This document shows, in pieces, positions 8,857 to 17,794 of a stretch of DNA of 40,355 nt (positions within the stretch are counted from its first letter, which is position 1; each line of letters starts with the position of its first letter). Made by a program: the position numbers and the translations under genes. This DNA comes from Syntrophus sp. GWC2_56_31 (lineage in GTDB: Bacteria > Desulfobacterota > Syntrophia > Syntrophales > UBA5619): contig MICN01000030.1 of NCBI GenBank assembly GCA_001829875.1, positions 16,354 to 56,708 of the forward strand, read 5' to 3'. Below the pieces are notes generated by a model. That model was given only the letters and a program-made list of their open reading frames with translations. It ran no database searches and had not been told where the DNA came from.

Positions 8857-9591
8857 TCAGGTCTTGAGCTGTTCACTCGTCCTCCCAAACCTCCTCTCGC
8901 GCTTCTGATAATCTTCGACCGCCTTGAGGAGGTGGCGCTCGCGGAAGTCCGGCCAGAGCACCTCTGTAAAATAGAACTCGGTGTACGCCATCTGCCAGAG
9001 GAGAAAATTGCTGATCCGGTATTCACCGCCGGTCCTGATAAGCAGATCCGGATCCGGGAGCCCTGCGGTATAGAGGTAGTCGGCAAAAAGTTCCTTGGTC
9101 ACCTTTTCGGGGGTGATTTTCCCGGCCAGGCAATCGCCGACCATGCGTCGCGCGGCCGCGGCAATTTCATCGCGGCCGCCGTAACTCAAGGCCAGGATAA
9201 CGGTCATCCCCCTATTGCGGGAGGTTCTCGCCGATACTTCATTGATTTTGCTTAAGATCGGTTCTCCCAGCGAGTCCAGGTTACCGATAGCTACAAGACG
9301 GATATCCTGATCCATCATCTCCTGAACCTCGTTCTCAAGATATTCCTTAAGCAGATTCAGCAGCGCACTCACCTCGGCTTCCGGGCGGAGCCAGTTTTCC
9401 ATGGAGAAGGCATAGAGCGTCAGATACCGAATCCCGATCCGGCGGCATGTCCGGACCGCCGCCCGAACGGATTCGGCGCCATTCTTATGGCCCAGTATCC
9501 TCCCCATGGCATGCCGCTCGGCCCAGCGGCCGTTGCCATCCATGATGATCGCGATGTGCTTGGGAAGTCTTTTCAAGTCAATTTCTGTCAT
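8857..9591 (-). CDS. uppS: Isoprenyl (undecaprenyl) diphosphate synthase
   Basis: UppS extends farnesyl diphosphate with isopentenyl diphosphate in cis to the C55 lipid carrier used for peptidoglycan and O-antigen export. The motif HIAIIMDGNGRWAERH near the N-terminus carries the catalytic Asp, and DLLIRTGGEYRISNFLLWQ and ELLW-type TEVLWPDF are the other conserved blocks. The track ORF starts at a TTG (9642) inside the frr terminator region, which is implausible; ATG 9591 (MTEIDLKRLPKH) gives 244 aa, the typical size. The Shine-Dalgarno is weak and no convincing promoter is visible in the short gap, though the frr terminator implies one nearby. Confidence 0.95.
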   Translation of the reverse strand: MTEIDLKRLPKHIAIIMDGNGRWAERHAMGRILGHKNGAESVRAAVRTCRRIGIRYLTLYAFSMENWLRPEAEVSALLNLLKEYLENEVQEMMDQDIRLVAIGNLDSLGEPILSKINEVSARTSRNRGMTVILALSYGGRDEIAAAARRMVGDCLAGKITPEKVTKELFADYLYTAGLPDPDLLIRTGGEYRISNFLLWQMAYTEFYFTEVLWPDFRERHLLKAVEDYQKRERRFGRTSEQLKT

Positions 9592-9640
9592 TGCAAATGA
9601 AGTAACATACCGGCAGTTTTTTTTCAAGGTGGATCGAAAC

Positions 9641-9670
9641 AAAACGGGGAGCCGGAAGGCTCCCCGTTTT
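9641..9670 (-). terminator. Intrinsic terminator after frr
   Basis: AAAACGGGGAGCC and GGCTCCCCGTTTT form a 13-bp perfect stem with a four-base loop, ending in a T-rich stretch on the minus strand. It begins about 22 bases after the frr stop codon. It separates rpsB-tsf-pyrH-frr from uppS and the genes that follow. Confidence 0.88.
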
Positions 9671-9692
9671 CAGGCGGGACTATCCTGCTTTT

Positions 9693-10250
9693 CTAGATTT
9701 CCATGATCTCCTTTTCCTTGACCGTCAGAATTTCATCTGCCTTTACGATGTAGCGATCGGTCAGCTTCTGGACCTCCTCCTGGAAACCGAAAAGTTCATC
9801 TTCCGAGATCTGATTATCCTTTTTCAGCGCCTTGAGCTTCTCGTTTGCCTCCCTGCGGACGTTTCGCTGTTTAACCTTGCATTCTTCCGCCATCTTCCTG
9901 ACAATCTTGACCAGTTCCTTGCGCCTCTCTTCGGTCAGTACAGGTATGGCCAGGCGAATCAGTTTGCCATCGTTATTGGGCATCAGCCCCAGATCCGATT
10001 TCTGAATCGCCTTCTCGATGGCGCCCAGAACGGAACTGTCCCAGGGCGAGATGACGATGAGTCGCGATTCGGGAATGGATAACGACGCCACCTGGTTTAT
10101 TGGGGTCGGCGTTCCATAATAGTCTATCCGGATACCTTCCAGCAGAGAGAGGGAGGCCCTGCCGGTCCTGACTTTAGCGAACGACTTTTCGACGGCGGTA
10201 ATCGCCTTTTCCATCCCCTCCTTGAGTTCCTGAAAAATAATTTCCTGCAT
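9693..10250 (-). CDS. frr: Ribosome recycling factor
   Basis: RRF works with EF-G to split post-termination ribosomes. The 185-aa product has the family's full length. Signature blocks include [32 protein letters not shown], and the alpha-helical C-terminal half rich in Lys and Glu ([17 protein letters not shown]). The gene follows pyrH by four bases, and the order rpsB-tsf-pyrH-frr is one of the best conserved in bacteria. A clear intrinsic terminator follows. Confidence 0.98.
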   Translation of the reverse strand: MQEIIFQELKEGMEKAITAVEKSFAKVRTGRASLSLLEGIRIDYYGTPTPINQVASLSIPESRLIVISPWDSSVLGAIEKAIQKSDLGLMPNNDGKLIRLAIPVLTEERRKELVKIVRKMAEECKVKQRNVRREANEKLKALKKDNQISEDELFGFQEEVQKLTDRYIVKADEILTVKEKEIMEI

Positions 10251-10254
10251 GACC

Positions 10255-10971
10255 CTACCCCCCGATGATGGTTCCCACGGCTTCCCCGCAGATCACCCTT
10301 TTGATGTTCCCGGACTTCTGAAGATTGAAGACCTTAAGGGGAAGACCGTTATCCCTGCACAAGGAGATTGCCGTTGCATCCATTACTTTAAGGTTTTTCG
10401 TCAAGACTTCGGTATAACTTATTTTTTCATACTTAATAGCATTGGCATTCTTTACCGGATCAGAGTCGTAAACGCCATCCACCTTGGTCGCCTTGAGCAG
10501 AATCTCGGCCCTGATCTCGACAGCGCGAAGGGTCGCCGCGGTGTCGGTCGTAAAATAGGGGTTACCCGTTCCGGCGGCAAAGATGACCACCCTCCCTTTC
10601 TCCAGGTGTCGAATAGCCCGTCGCTGGATGAACGGTTCGGCAATCGCTTTCATTTCGATGGCCGTCTGCAGGCGGGTCGTCACGTTCAGGTGTTCCAGGG
10701 CGCTTTGGAGGGCAAGGCCGTTGATCACCGTGGCGAGCATGCCCATATAATCGGCGGTGGTTCGCCCCATCCCGCGCCCGCCCGCATCGACGCCGCGAAA
10801 GATGTTGCCGCCGCCGATGACAACTCCAAGCTGCACCCCCATCACCGCGACATCGCGGATTTCGGCAGCCACGGCATCTACGATCTCAGGATCGATGCCA
10901 AAGGACCCTTTGCCCGAAAGGGCTTCACCGCTCAGCTTCAGCAGTACCCGCCTATAGTAAGGCTGATCCAT
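10255..10971 (-). CDS. pyrH: UMP kinase
   Basis: PyrH phosphorylates UMP to UDP, the step that commits de novo pyrimidine nucleotides to nucleic acid and sugar-nucleotide use. The 238-aa product begins [20 protein letters not shown], with KLSGEAL the amino-acid-kinase ATP-binding motif; [24 protein letters not shown] and [13 protein letters not shown] follow in the right order. The start is ATG 10971, five bases after the tsf stop; the 48 extra residues in the track ORF are tsf sequence in another frame. A GGAG lies inside the end of tsf. Confidence 0.97.
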   Translation of the reverse strand: MDQPYYRRVLLKLSGEALSGKGSFGIDPEIVDAVAAEIRDVAVMGVQLGVVIGGGNIFRGVDAGGRGMGRTTADYMGMLATVINGLALQSALEHLNVTTRLQTAIEMKAIAEPFIQRRAIRHLEKGRVVIFAAGTGNPYFTTDTAATLRAVEIRAEILLKATKVDGVYDSDPVKNANAIKYEKISYTEVLTKNLKVMDATAISLCRDNGLPLKVFNLQKSGNIKRVICGEAVGTIIGG

Positions 10972-10976
10972 GTGGT

Positions 10977-11579
10977 CTACTTCTGCTCCTCGCCCAGCTG
11001 GAACCTCGAAAATCTTCTCACAACAATATTTTCGCCCGTCTTGGCGATCATGTTGTTGACCAGTGTGCCTACGGTGATGTCCGTATTCTTGATGAACTTT
11101 TGATCCATCAGACACACCTCTTCGAAATATTTCTTCAGTTTGCCTTCGATAATTTTCTCCCAGATTTTTTCCGGTTTCTTCTCTTCGATCAGCTGGCTTC
11201 GATAGATTTCTTTTTCCCGTTCCAAAGCCGCTTCCGAAATCTCGTCTGCCCGGATATAGAGCGGATTCGACGCAGCGACATGCATCGACAGATCCCTGGC
11301 CAGGGTCTGAAAATCTTCGGTTTTGGCAACAAAATCGGTTTCGCAGTTCACCTCGACCAGAACGCCGATCTTCCCCCCCATATGGATATACGAGGCAATG
11401 GTGCCGTCTTTTGCAGCCTTCGAGGAGCGCTTTGTGGCGGCCGACATCCCTTTTTTCCTAAGGACGTCGATAGCCTTCTCAAAATCACCGTCCGAGGCGG
11501 TGAGCGCTTCCTTGCAATCCATCATGCCCGCACCCGTCTTGACCCTTAATTCCTTCACCATCGTTGATGTGATATTCAA
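10977..11579 (-). CDS. tsf: Elongation factor Ts (short form)
   Basis: EF-Ts is the guanine nucleotide exchange factor for EF-Tu. The N-terminal UBA-like part reads [24 protein letters not shown] and is followed by the core motif [16 protein letters not shown], which contacts EF-Tu. The product is about 200 aa, the short form that lacks one core subdomain compared with E. coli (283 aa). No ATG fits the family N-terminus; the best start is TTG 11579 with AAGGA just upstream, 13 bases after the rpsB stop. The next in-frame ATG (11561) would remove six residues and lacks a ribosome site. The 284-aa track ORF is an artefact reaching into rpsB. Confidence 0.95.
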   Translation of the reverse strand: MNITSTMVKELRVKTGAGMMDCKEALTASDGDFEKAIDVLRKKGMSAATKRSSKAAKDGTIASYIHMGGKIGVLVEVNCETDFVAKTEDFQTLARDLSMHVAASNPLYIRADEISEAALEREKEIYRSQLIEEKKPEKIWEKIIEGKLKKYFEEVCLMDQKFIKNTDITVGTLVNNMIAKTGENIVVRRFSRFQLGEEQK

Positions 11580-11592
11580 TTGTCCTTCCCCC

Positions 11593-12444
11593 TCACTCGC
11601 GTCCGGTCGCCGGAGCATCGCTATCCATCGGAGGTGTCGCCCCTCCGGCCTCGGTTCCTTTTGTTTCCACACTTTCCGGTACGTCGGCTTCCCCGTTCTC
11701 CGGTTTTGTCGGCGTGACGCTGCTGGTTTCCTTGTCGCTCTCCGCCTGGAGACGCTCCTCGAAGCGTCTCTTTCCCTCGAGGACCGCGTCAGCCATTTTG
11801 GAGGAAAAGAGTTTGATCGCCCGGATAGCATCGTCGTTTCCGGGGATGATATAATCGATCAGGTCCGGATCGCAGTTCGTATCCACCATCGCGACAATGG
11901 GAAGCCTCAACCGCCTCGCCTCCATGACCGCAATCATCTCGCGCTTGGGATCTATGATGAACAGTCCCTTGGGAACCCCTTTGATGTTTCGGATCCCCCC
12001 CAAGACCTTGGCCAGCTTTTCCCGGTCTTTCTGGAGCCCCATGATCTCTTTTTTGGGAAAGGCCTTGATGGTGTCGTCGGCAAACATCCGGTCGAGATGA
12101 TTCAACCGGTCGATGCTTTTCTTGATTGTCGCGAAGTTGGTCAGCATTCCTCCGAGCCAGCGTTGATTCACATAAGGCATTTGGCATCGGTCGGCCTCCT
12201 CGCGGATCGAATCCTGCGACTGTTTTTTGGTGCCGACAAAAAGGATCTCGCCTTTTTCCGCGACCGTGTCCACAATGAACTGGTAGGCCGTCTGAAACAT
12301 CCCGACGGTCTGCTGGAGATCGATGATATAGATCCCGTTTCTCGCGCCGAAGATGTAGGGTTTCATTTTTGGGTTCCACTTGTTGGTCTGGTGACCGAAG
12401 TGAACCCCCGCTTCGAGCAACGCCTTCATAGAAATATTTGCCAT
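11593..12444 (-). CDS. rpsB: 30S ribosomal protein S2 with long acidic C-terminal tail
   Basis: S2 is a structural protein of the small ribosomal subunit. ATG 12444 has a strong AAAAGGAG six bases upstream and begins [20 protein letters not shown], the family N-terminus; [37 protein letters not shown] and [10 protein letters not shown]-like [10 protein letters not shown] are diagnostic. At 283 aa it is about 40 residues longer than E. coli S2. The extra part after [10 protein letters not shown] is a low-complexity tail rich in Pro, Thr, Glu and Asp, probably disordered. The track ORF's 39-aa N-terminal extension is leader sequence containing a hairpin, not protein. Confidence 0.97.
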   Translation of the reverse strand: MANISMKALLEAGVHFGHQTNKWNPKMKPYIFGARNGIYIIDLQQTVGMFQTAYQFIVDTVAEKGEILFVGTKKQSQDSIREEADRCQMPYVNQRWLGGMLTNFATIKKSIDRLNHLDRMFADDTIKAFPKKEIMGLQKDREKLAKVLGGIRNIKGVPKGLFIIDPKREMIAVMEARRLRLPIVAMVDTNCDPDLIDYIIPGNDDAIRAIKLFSSKMADAVLEGKRRFEERLQAESDKETSSVTPTKPENGEADVPESVETKGTEAGGATPPMDSDAPATGRE

Positions 12445-12484
12445 ACGAAACTCCTTTTCTGTTTTTTCCGCCATCTCCATCCGC

Positions 12485-12526
12485 TTGCCGGGGACTTCCC
12501 CATCAAGGAAAAGCAACTCCCGGCAA
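12485..12526 (-). promoter_or_regulatory. Stem-loop in the rpsB leader
   Basis: Between the putative rpsB promoter and the ribosome site, TTGCCGGG pairs with CCCGGCAA, and an inner helix CTTTTCC/GGGGAAG (with two G-U pairs) closes a TTGAT loop. It could be an S2-binding autoregulatory leader, since rpsB leaders are feedback-controlled in several bacteria. The structure is seen; the role is inferred. Confidence 0.45.
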
Positions 12527-12565
12527 TCCGGAGATGTGTGAATTGTGCAGGCTGATAACACAAAG

Positions 12566-12594
12566 ATTCTAAATAATCAAGCTAATTCCGCTAA
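12566..12594 (-). promoter_or_regulatory. Candidate promoter of rpsB-tsf-pyrH-frr
   Basis: Minus-strand TTAGCG (three of six), a 17-base spacer and TAGAAT (five of six) lie just downstream of the 123-bp repeat. The start site would be near 12559, leaving a leader of about 115 bases that contains the stem-loop. Confidence 0.4.
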
Positions 12595-12600
12595 TGTGGG

Positions 12601-12723
12601 ACGGCTTCGTAAAAAGGCCGCAGGCAAGGCGCGCGAATCCTGAGGAGTGAGGCGTACTTTTTCGTACGCCGCAATGACGAAGGATGAAGCGCAACGCAGC
12701 ATCCGGCCTTTTTACGAAGCCGT
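12601..12723. repeat. 123-bp palindromic dispersed repeat, copy 1
   Basis: Full copy between argJ and rpsB. Its ends, ACGGCTTCGTAAAAAGGCC and GGCCTTTTTACGAAGCCGT, are perfect inverted repeats of 19 bp. Its centre is a 7-bp hairpin GGCGTAC/GTACGCC with a six-base loop. The arms between these are imperfectly complementary, so the whole element can fold into one long hairpin. The last base is also the first base of the argJ stop codon on the opposite strand. By my count it differs from copy 3 at about 7 and from copy 2 at about 10 positions. Confidence 0.93.
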
Positions 12724-13916
12724 CAGGTGTGATAATGGGCGTTGATCTTGATGTAGTCAAAGGAAAGATCCGAGGTGCAGACCGTCCAGGAGCGGCGCCC
12801 CATACCCAGTCCGATCCGTACGCGGATATCCGACTGTTTCATAATACCGGCCAATTTCTCGACGTGGTCCGGGCTCCCTTTTCCATCTGCAAACAGCGGC
12901 ACATCCTCGAAAAAAAGGCGGACCCGGTCCACCGGAAGGTCGATACCCACCGATCCGACCGCAGAGATGATCCTGCCCCAATTGGGATCGCCTCCAAAAA
13001 AGGCCGTTTTGACCAGGTTGGAATTGGCAACGGCGTAGGCCACCCGCCTGGCGTCGCTGATGGTTTTAGCCTCTTCGACAACGATCTCGATCACCTTCGT
13101 TGCCCCTTCCCCGTCACGGACGAGTCCCCGGGCAAGCTCGGCGAGCAGGGCCGAGAGCATCTCCCCGAATCGGTCCAGCGCCGCGGACCTTTTTCTGATC
13201 TCACGATTTCCGGCAACGCCGTTGGCCAGGATGAGGGCCGTGTCGTTGGTGCTCATGCACCCATCTACCGTGACGGAATTGAAACTCCGCTCAACCGACT
13301 GCCTGAACACCGCATCCAGCGCCTCGGCGCCGATCAAGGCATCGGTCATGATGAAGGCGAGCATCGTCGCCATATGCGGCTCGATCATCCCCGCCCCCTT
13401 CGCGATACCGCAGAGCGTGACCTCCTGCTGCCCGATCCTCCCTTTCCGACAGGCGATCTTCGGAAACCGGTCCGTCGTCATGATCCCGGCCTCGGCATCC
13501 GGGATTCCGTCGGCATGGAGCCCCGCAACCAGACCTCGCATCCCGGCTTCGATCTTGCGCAGCGGAAGCCGGTGACCGATGACGCCGGTCGAGGCTACAA
13601 GGACCAGATCGTCGGCAATGCCGAGTTCTCTCGAAGCCGCCCGCGAAACGGCCAGGGCGTCCGCAAGGCCCTCCCGCCCCGTTGCCGCGTTCGCTATGCC
13701 GCTGTTGACGATCACGGCCTGGGCGACTCCCGACCGGATCCTTTCCATGTCGATCAGGACCGGCGCCGCTTTGAAACCATTCGTCGTAAAAACCCCGGCC
13801 GCCCTCGCCGGCCGGATCGAAAAGAGCATTGCCAGGTCTCGATCGCCGTTCGTCTTGATCCCCGCGTGAACCCCGTTGGCGAGAAATCCGGGGACACGAT
13901 ACGTCTCTGGTTTCAT
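12723..13916 (-). CDS. argJ: Bifunctional glutamate N-acetyltransferase / amino-acid acetyltransferase
   Basis: ArgJ moves the acetyl group from N-acetylornithine to glutamate, and in bifunctional forms also uses acetyl-CoA, in the cyclic arginine pathway. The precursor cleaves itself before the Thr in KGAGMIEPHMATML, which is seen here near residue 185, to give alpha and beta chains. FVASTGVIG-like LVASTGVIGHRLP, SFNSVTVDGCMSTNDT and GGDPNWGRI are further family blocks. Length (397 aa) is normal. Whether this copy is mono- or bifunctional cannot be read from sequence. Its stop codon uses the final base of repeat copy 1. It is preceded by a 105-bp palindrome that separates it from secA. Confidence 0.96.
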   Translation of the reverse strand: MKPETYRVPGFLANGVHAGIKTNGDRDLAMLFSIRPARAAGVFTTNGFKAAPVLIDMERIRSGVAQAVIVNSGIANAATGREGLADALAVSRAASRELGIADDLVLVASTGVIGHRLPLRKIEAGMRGLVAGLHADGIPDAEAGIMTTDRFPKIACRKGRIGQQEVTLCGIAKGAGMIEPHMATMLAFIMTDALIGAEALDAVFRQSVERSFNSVTVDGCMSTNDTALILANGVAGNREIRKRSAALDRFGEMLSALLAELARGLVRDGEGATKVIEIVVEEAKTISDARRVAYAVANSNLVKTAFFGGDPNWGRIISAVGSVGIDLPVDRVRLFFEDVPLFADGKGSPDHVEKLAGIMKQSDIRVRIGLGMGRRSWTVCTSDLSFDYIKINAHYHT

Positions 13917-13944
13917 AGTCTACCTCAATTCCTCCGGTCTCCCG

Positions 13945-14049
13945 AGCCCTTTGAAAATCGGATCCCGGAAGCGCGCATTGGAGATTTTTCGGTGGGCCTT
14001 GCCCCGAAAAATGTCCAGCGCGCGGAGGGATCGCGATTTTCAAAGGGCT
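13945..14049. repeat. 105-bp near-perfect palindrome between secA and argJ
   Basis: The ends AGCCCTTTGAAAATCG and CGATTTTCAAAGGGCT are perfect 16-bp inverted repeats. Inside, GATCCC pairs with GGGATC, GCGCGC with GCGCGC, and TGGAGATTTTTCGG with CCGAAAAATGTCCA (one mismatch), around a loop of about 11 bases. It starts seven bases after the secA stop codon and shares no sequence with the 123-bp family. Only one copy is present in this window. It looks like a second REP/MITE-type element or a large terminator-like hairpin. Confidence 0.85.
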
Positions 14050-14056
14050 TAAAGCA

Positions 14057-16576
14057 CTACTGTCCGCAGCACTTCTTATATTTTTTCCCGCTTCCGCAGG
14101 GACAGGGGTCGTTCCGACCAACCTTGGCCGTCTCCCGTCTGATCGTCGTCGACGCCGGGGTGTCCTCCCCCCGCGACATGATGTAATTCTGACGCCGCTT
14201 CTCCTCTATTCTTTCGACCTCTTCCTCGCGGCGGATCTGGACCATGCAGAGTTTTTCGATGCTGTCTTCCTTTATCCGGCTGATCATGTCCATAAACATG
14301 TCGTATCCCTCTTTCTGATACTCCCGGACAGGATCCTTTTGGCCGTAACCGCGCAGACCGATCCCCTCTTTGAGGTGGTCCATGGCAAGGAGGTTTTCCT
14401 TCCACTGCGTATCGATGGATTGAAGCATGATCATCTTCATGAGATAATCCATCAGCGGCGTCCCGAATTCCGCCTCCTTCTTTTTGAGGTGCGACATGAT
14501 TTCCGTGATGATCGTTTCCTGGGTCGTCTCCGGGGTGAGATCCCCGCTCTTTTCGGCGAGTCTGAGCTTCAGGGTAAAATGTCTGAAAATCCTCTCATCG
14601 AGGCCCTTGATATCCCATTGCTCGGGATGGCTTTTTTCATCGATATACTCCGGGACGATCCCTTCGACCATTTCTTCGACCATCTCCTCCACATCTTTCC
14701 AGAGCGCCTCTCCCTTGAGGACCTTTTTACGCTGCTCGTAGATCACTTTTCGCTGGCGGTTCATGACGTCATCGTATTCGAGCAGGTGCTTGCGGATATC
14801 GAAATTCTGTCCCTCGACACGCTTCTGGGCATTCTCGATCGCCTTGGAAATCAGCCGATGTTCGATCGGCTGTCCCTCCTCCATACCGATCCTGTCCATG
14901 ACCGAGGCGATCCGTTCGGCGCCGAATATCCTGAGGAGATCATCCTCGAGGGAAAGATAGAACCGCGACGACCCCATATCTCCCTGCCGCCCCGAACGGC
15001 CGCGGAGCTGGTTGTCGATGCGCCGGCTCTCGTGTCGCTCCGTACCGAGGATATGGAGACCTCCCAATTCTGCTACCCTCTCGCCCAGCTTGATGTCCGT
15101 ACCGCGGCCGGCCATGTTGGTCGAGATCGTCACCTGACCCGGCTGGCCGGCCTGGGCGACAATCTCCGCCTCGCGCTCATGATTTTTTGCATTCAACACG
15201 TGGTGTTTGATCCCCGCGCGGGTCAGATATTTACTCAGTAGCTCCGATTTCTCGATGGAGATCGTTCCGACGAGCACCGGCCGGTTGGCATCGTGCAATT
15301 GCCGGATCTCTTCGATGACCGCGGTGAACTTCTCCTTCTCGGTCTTGTAGATCACGTCCGAATAGTCCGTACGGATCATCGGCATATTGGTCGGAACCAC
15401 GACGACTTCGAGTTTGTATATCTTGCCGAATTCTTCCGCTTCGGTATCGGCGGTCCCGGTCATCCCCGCCAGTTTGCCATACATGCGGAAATAGTTCTGG
15501 AAGGTGATCGAGGCCATGGTCTGGTTTTCCGACTCGATCTTTACCCGCTCCTTGGCCTCGAGGGCCTGGTGCAGGCCGTCGCTGTACCGCCTGCCCGGCA
15601 TCACCCGACCTGTAAATTCATCGACGATGATGACCTTCCCCTCTTTGACGAGGTAGTCTACGTCGCGCTTGAATAGGGTGTGGGCCTTGAGCGCCTGATT
15701 GACGTGATGGAGAAGATCGATATTTCTGGGTTCGTAGAGATTCTGAACCTTGAGATTTTCCTCGACCCGCGCCACCCCTTCCTCCGTCAGGATGGAGGTG
15801 CGGCTTTTCTCATCGACCGTATAGTCCTTATCCTTTCTCAGTTGCGGTATGACCTGGTTCACCCGGGCGTATTTGTCGGTCGATTCGTCGGAGGCCCCCG
15901 AAATGATGAGCGGGGTCCGGGCCTCGTCGATCAGGATGCTGTCCACTTCATCGACAATGGCAAAGAAAAAGTCCCTCTGAACATAATCGTCCAGAGTGAA
16001 CTTCATGTTGTCCCGCAGATAGTCGAATCCGAACTCGTTGTTCGTCCCGTAAGTGATATCGGCGTGGTAGGCTTCTCTCCGCTGGTCGTCATCCATCCCG
16101 TGGACAATGACGCCGACGGTCATTCCCAGAAAATGATAGATCGGTCCCATCCAGGCGGCGTCCCTTTTGGCGAGGTAGTCGTTGACCGTCACCAGGTGAG
16201 CGCCTTTCCCCTCGAGGGCGTTGAGGTAGAGGGGCATCGTCGCCGCCAGGGTTTTCCCTTCGCCGGTTTTCATCTCGGCGATCTTCCCCTCGTGGAGGAC
16301 CAACCCCCCTATCACCTGGACATCAAAGGGCCGCATCTGGACCGTCCGTCGGGCCGCTTCGCGGGCAACGGCAAACGCCTCGACGAGGACATCGCCCATT
16401 TCAGCGCCGTTCTGAAGTTTCTCTTTGAAGTATGGTGTCTTCGCCTTGAGCTGCTCATCGGTGGCGGCCATCATGGCCGGTTCGAGGGCATTGATCTCCT
16501 CGAGGAACAGGGTGAGACGCTTCAGTTCTCTGTCGTTTCTGCTGCCGACAAGCTTTTTCAAAATGGCATGGAGCAT
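14057..16576 (-). CDS. secA: Preprotein translocase ATPase SecA
   Basis: SecA drives secretory proteins through SecYEG with ATP. The 839-aa product has the Walker A region [20 protein letters not shown] near residue 102, the DEAD-type [20 protein letters not shown] near residue 208, helicase motif [15 protein letters not shown], and a C-terminal zinc-binding tail [19 protein letters not shown] that contacts SecB and phospholipids. It is somewhat shorter than E. coli SecA (901 aa), within family range. Its ribosome site AAGGA directly follows the U-tract of a terminator hairpin, so expression may depend on readthrough from the M23 gene or on an unseen promoter. Confidence 0.98.
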   Translation of the reverse strand: MLHAILKKLVGSRNDRELKRLTLFLEEINALEPAMMAATDEQLKAKTPYFKEKLQNGAEMGDVLVEAFAVAREAARRTVQMRPFDVQVIGGLVLHEGKIAEMKTGEGKTLAATMPLYLNALEGKGAHLVTVNDYLAKRDAAWMGPIYHFLGMTVGVIVHGMDDDQRREAYHADITYGTNNEFGFDYLRDNMKFTLDDYVQRDFFFAIVDEVDSILIDEARTPLIISGASDESTDKYARVNQVIPQLRKDKDYTVDEKSRTSILTEEGVARVEENLKVQNLYEPRNIDLLHHVNQALKAHTLFKRDVDYLVKEGKVIIVDEFTGRVMPGRRYSDGLHQALEAKERVKIESENQTMASITFQNYFRMYGKLAGMTGTADTEAEEFGKIYKLEVVVVPTNMPMIRTDYSDVIYKTEKEKFTAVIEEIRQLHDANRPVLVGTISIEKSELLSKYLTRAGIKHHVLNAKNHEREAEIVAQAGQPGQVTISTNMAGRGTDIKLGERVAELGGLHILGTERHESRRIDNQLRGRSGRQGDMGSSRFYLSLEDDLLRIFGAERIASVMDRIGMEEGQPIEHRLISKAIENAQKRVEGQNFDIRKHLLEYDDVMNRQRKVIYEQRKKVLKGEALWKDVEEMVEEMVEGIVPEYIDEKSHPEQWDIKGLDERIFRHFTLKLRLAEKSGDLTPETTQETIITEIMSHLKKKEAEFGTPLMDYLMKMIMLQSIDTQWKENLLAMDHLKEGIGLRGYGQKDPVREYQKEGYDMFMDMISRIKEDSIEKLCMVQIRREEEVERIEEKRRQNYIMSRGEDTPASTTIRRETAKVGRNDPCPCGSGKKYKKCCGQ

Positions 16577-16586
16577 AAAATTCCTT

Positions 16587-16611
16587 AAAAAAAGCCGGTA
16601 CCATGACCGGC
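16587..16611 (-). terminator. Intrinsic terminator / possible attenuator ahead of secA
   Basis: GCCGGT and ACCGGC form a 6-bp stem with a six-base loop, followed on the minus strand by seven T residues. It lies downstream of the M23 peptidase gene but ends only 10 bases before the secA ATG, with the secA ribosome site immediately after the T run. Confidence 0.75.
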
Positions 16612-16664
16612 CGATTCGTACCTCAATGGGTTGACGGATCCTGTTGGCGCAGAGGGAACGGAGA

Positions 16665-17570
16665 TCAGTTCAGATACTTCCGCGGGTTGACGGGGACGCC
16701 GTTGAGCAGGACGGCATAATGCAGATGGGACCCCGTGCTGCGGCCGGAATTCCCCACATGGCCGATTCGGTCGCCCTTTCTGATTGTCGCGCCGGTACGG
16801 ACAATTGCTTTGGAGAGATGACCATAGAAGGTGGAAATGCCGTGTCCATGATCGATACGGATCATCTGTCCCACATCCTGGTGGTAGGCGACCTCCACCA
16901 CGACACCGTCTGCCGGCGCCTGGATGACTCTCCCATGTTTCGTTGCGATATCGATCCCTTTGTGAAATTCACGCTCGGCGGCGAAGGGGGAGGCCCGCCG
17001 TCCGAATTCGGACGTCACCCAGCCTACGACGGGCCACACGGAAGGGGTCGCCGCCAGGAGCGACTTTTTCTCTTTCAGCAATGCCAGCATAGAGGCGAAG
17101 CTTTGCTCCCGGAAGGATGCCTCTTTCATGAGGCGATCCACCTGACGTCCGACGCCTTCGATCATTGCCTTTTCATCGATGGCCATCGCTGAGCCCAATC
17201 GCTTTTCTTCGCTCACCGGACCACCGATCCCGAGGAGTTGCTCCCGGTCGCGGCGCGTCTCCAGATTTGCCATGATTCGAATCTTCTTATCGAACTGTTT
17301 AAGATCCTCCATCTTGGACGCGAAGCGATCCACCATCGTAACGAGTCCGTCGAGCTGCTTTTTCTGTTCTGCATTCGCTTGTTTCAGGCGCTGCAATTCT
17401 GCCTGTTCCCTGCGGATATGAATGTAATCATAGGTGAAATACATCATGATGAGGATGAGCCCCATCACAAAAACGGACACACCCTTAATCAGTGTGCTGG
17501 ACAAATTTACTTTCTTCGCCGTGCTGTGTTTTTTTGGTAAAATCAGGAGGGTATAGAAATTCTTTGGCAT
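16665..17570 (-). CDS. M23 family (LytM-type) zinc metallopeptidase, membrane-anchored
   Basis: Proteins of this type cut peptidoglycan cross-bridge peptides in the periplasm or activate amidases. ATG 17570 ([14 protein letters not shown]) has AAAGGGG upstream; the track ORF adds 13 residues. A single membrane segment at about residues 30-50 is followed by a coiled-coil-prone stretch to about residue 130 and a C-terminal LytM domain. The zinc ligands are visible as FHKGIDIA (H and D) and HLHYAV (HxH), so it is probably catalytically competent, unlike EnvC or NlpD. The product is 301 aa. It precedes secA on the same strand, separated by a terminator-like hairpin. Specificity is unknown. Confidence 0.9.
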   Translation of the reverse strand: MPKNFYTLLILPKKHSTAKKVNLSSTLIKGVSVFVMGLILIMMYFTYDYIHIRREQAELQRLKQANAEQKKQLDGLVTMVDRFASKMEDLKQFDKKIRIMANLETRRDREQLLGIGGPVSEEKRLGSAMAIDEKAMIEGVGRQVDRLMKEASFREQSFASMLALLKEKKSLLAATPSVWPVVGWVTSEFGRRASPFAAEREFHKGIDIATKHGRVIQAPADGVVVEVAYHQDVGQMIRIDHGHGISTFYGHLSKAIVRTGATIRKGDRIGHVGNSGRSTGSHLHYAVLLNGVPVNPRKYLN

Positions 17571-17673
17571 TGATTCCCCTTTCTCATATCCTCGCTTTGG
17601 CGCTCTCAAGTCAAAAGTGAGTAGTGCAATATCATAACCGTCACAAAAGTCAAGTCCCGTTTTTCCACAGATT

Positions 17674-17704
17674 AACGCAGCATCCGGTCTTTTTACGAAG
17701 CCGT
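17674..17704. repeat. Truncated copy of the 123-bp repeat (right end only)
   Basis: About 31 bases match the right terminus of the family (AACGCAGCATCCGG followed by TTTTTACGAAGCCGT). The left arm and the central hairpin are missing. It lies in the divergent gap between the M23 peptidase and the EF-G-like gene, upstream of the candidate fusA-like promoter, in the same orientation as the full copies. Confidence 0.85.
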
Positions 17705-17732
17705 CAAATTTGTCTTGACTTTGAAGCGTCGG

Positions 17733-17761
17733 TTAAGCTAAGGAGCTCAAGCACATAGAAT
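17733..17761 (+). promoter_or_regulatory. Candidate promoter of the EF-G-like gene and downstream operon
   Basis: TTAAGC (three of six) and TAGAAT (five of six) are separated by 17 bases. A start near 17768 leaves a leader of about 26 bases containing AAAGGAG before the ATG. The weak -35 keeps confidence modest. Confidence 0.4.
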
Positions 17762-17794
17762 CACTTCGTCGGGGGTAATCAGAAAGGAGCTTTC

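Noticed and set aside
12601-12723. 123-bp repeat as an intrinsic terminator
   Set aside because: It has strong pairing but no T run after the outer stem on either strand, and copies occur inside operons.
12684-14186. 500-aa plus-strand ORF antisense to argJ
   Set aside because: It also runs through the 105-bp palindrome and into secA, is rich in Arg, Pro, Gly and Asp, and has no recognisable motif. argJ explains the region.
16665-17570. M23 peptidase gene as a SecM-like secretion monitor for secA
   Set aside because: It is an enzyme with intact zinc ligands and I see no translation-arrest motif at its C-terminus. Only position is shared with secM.
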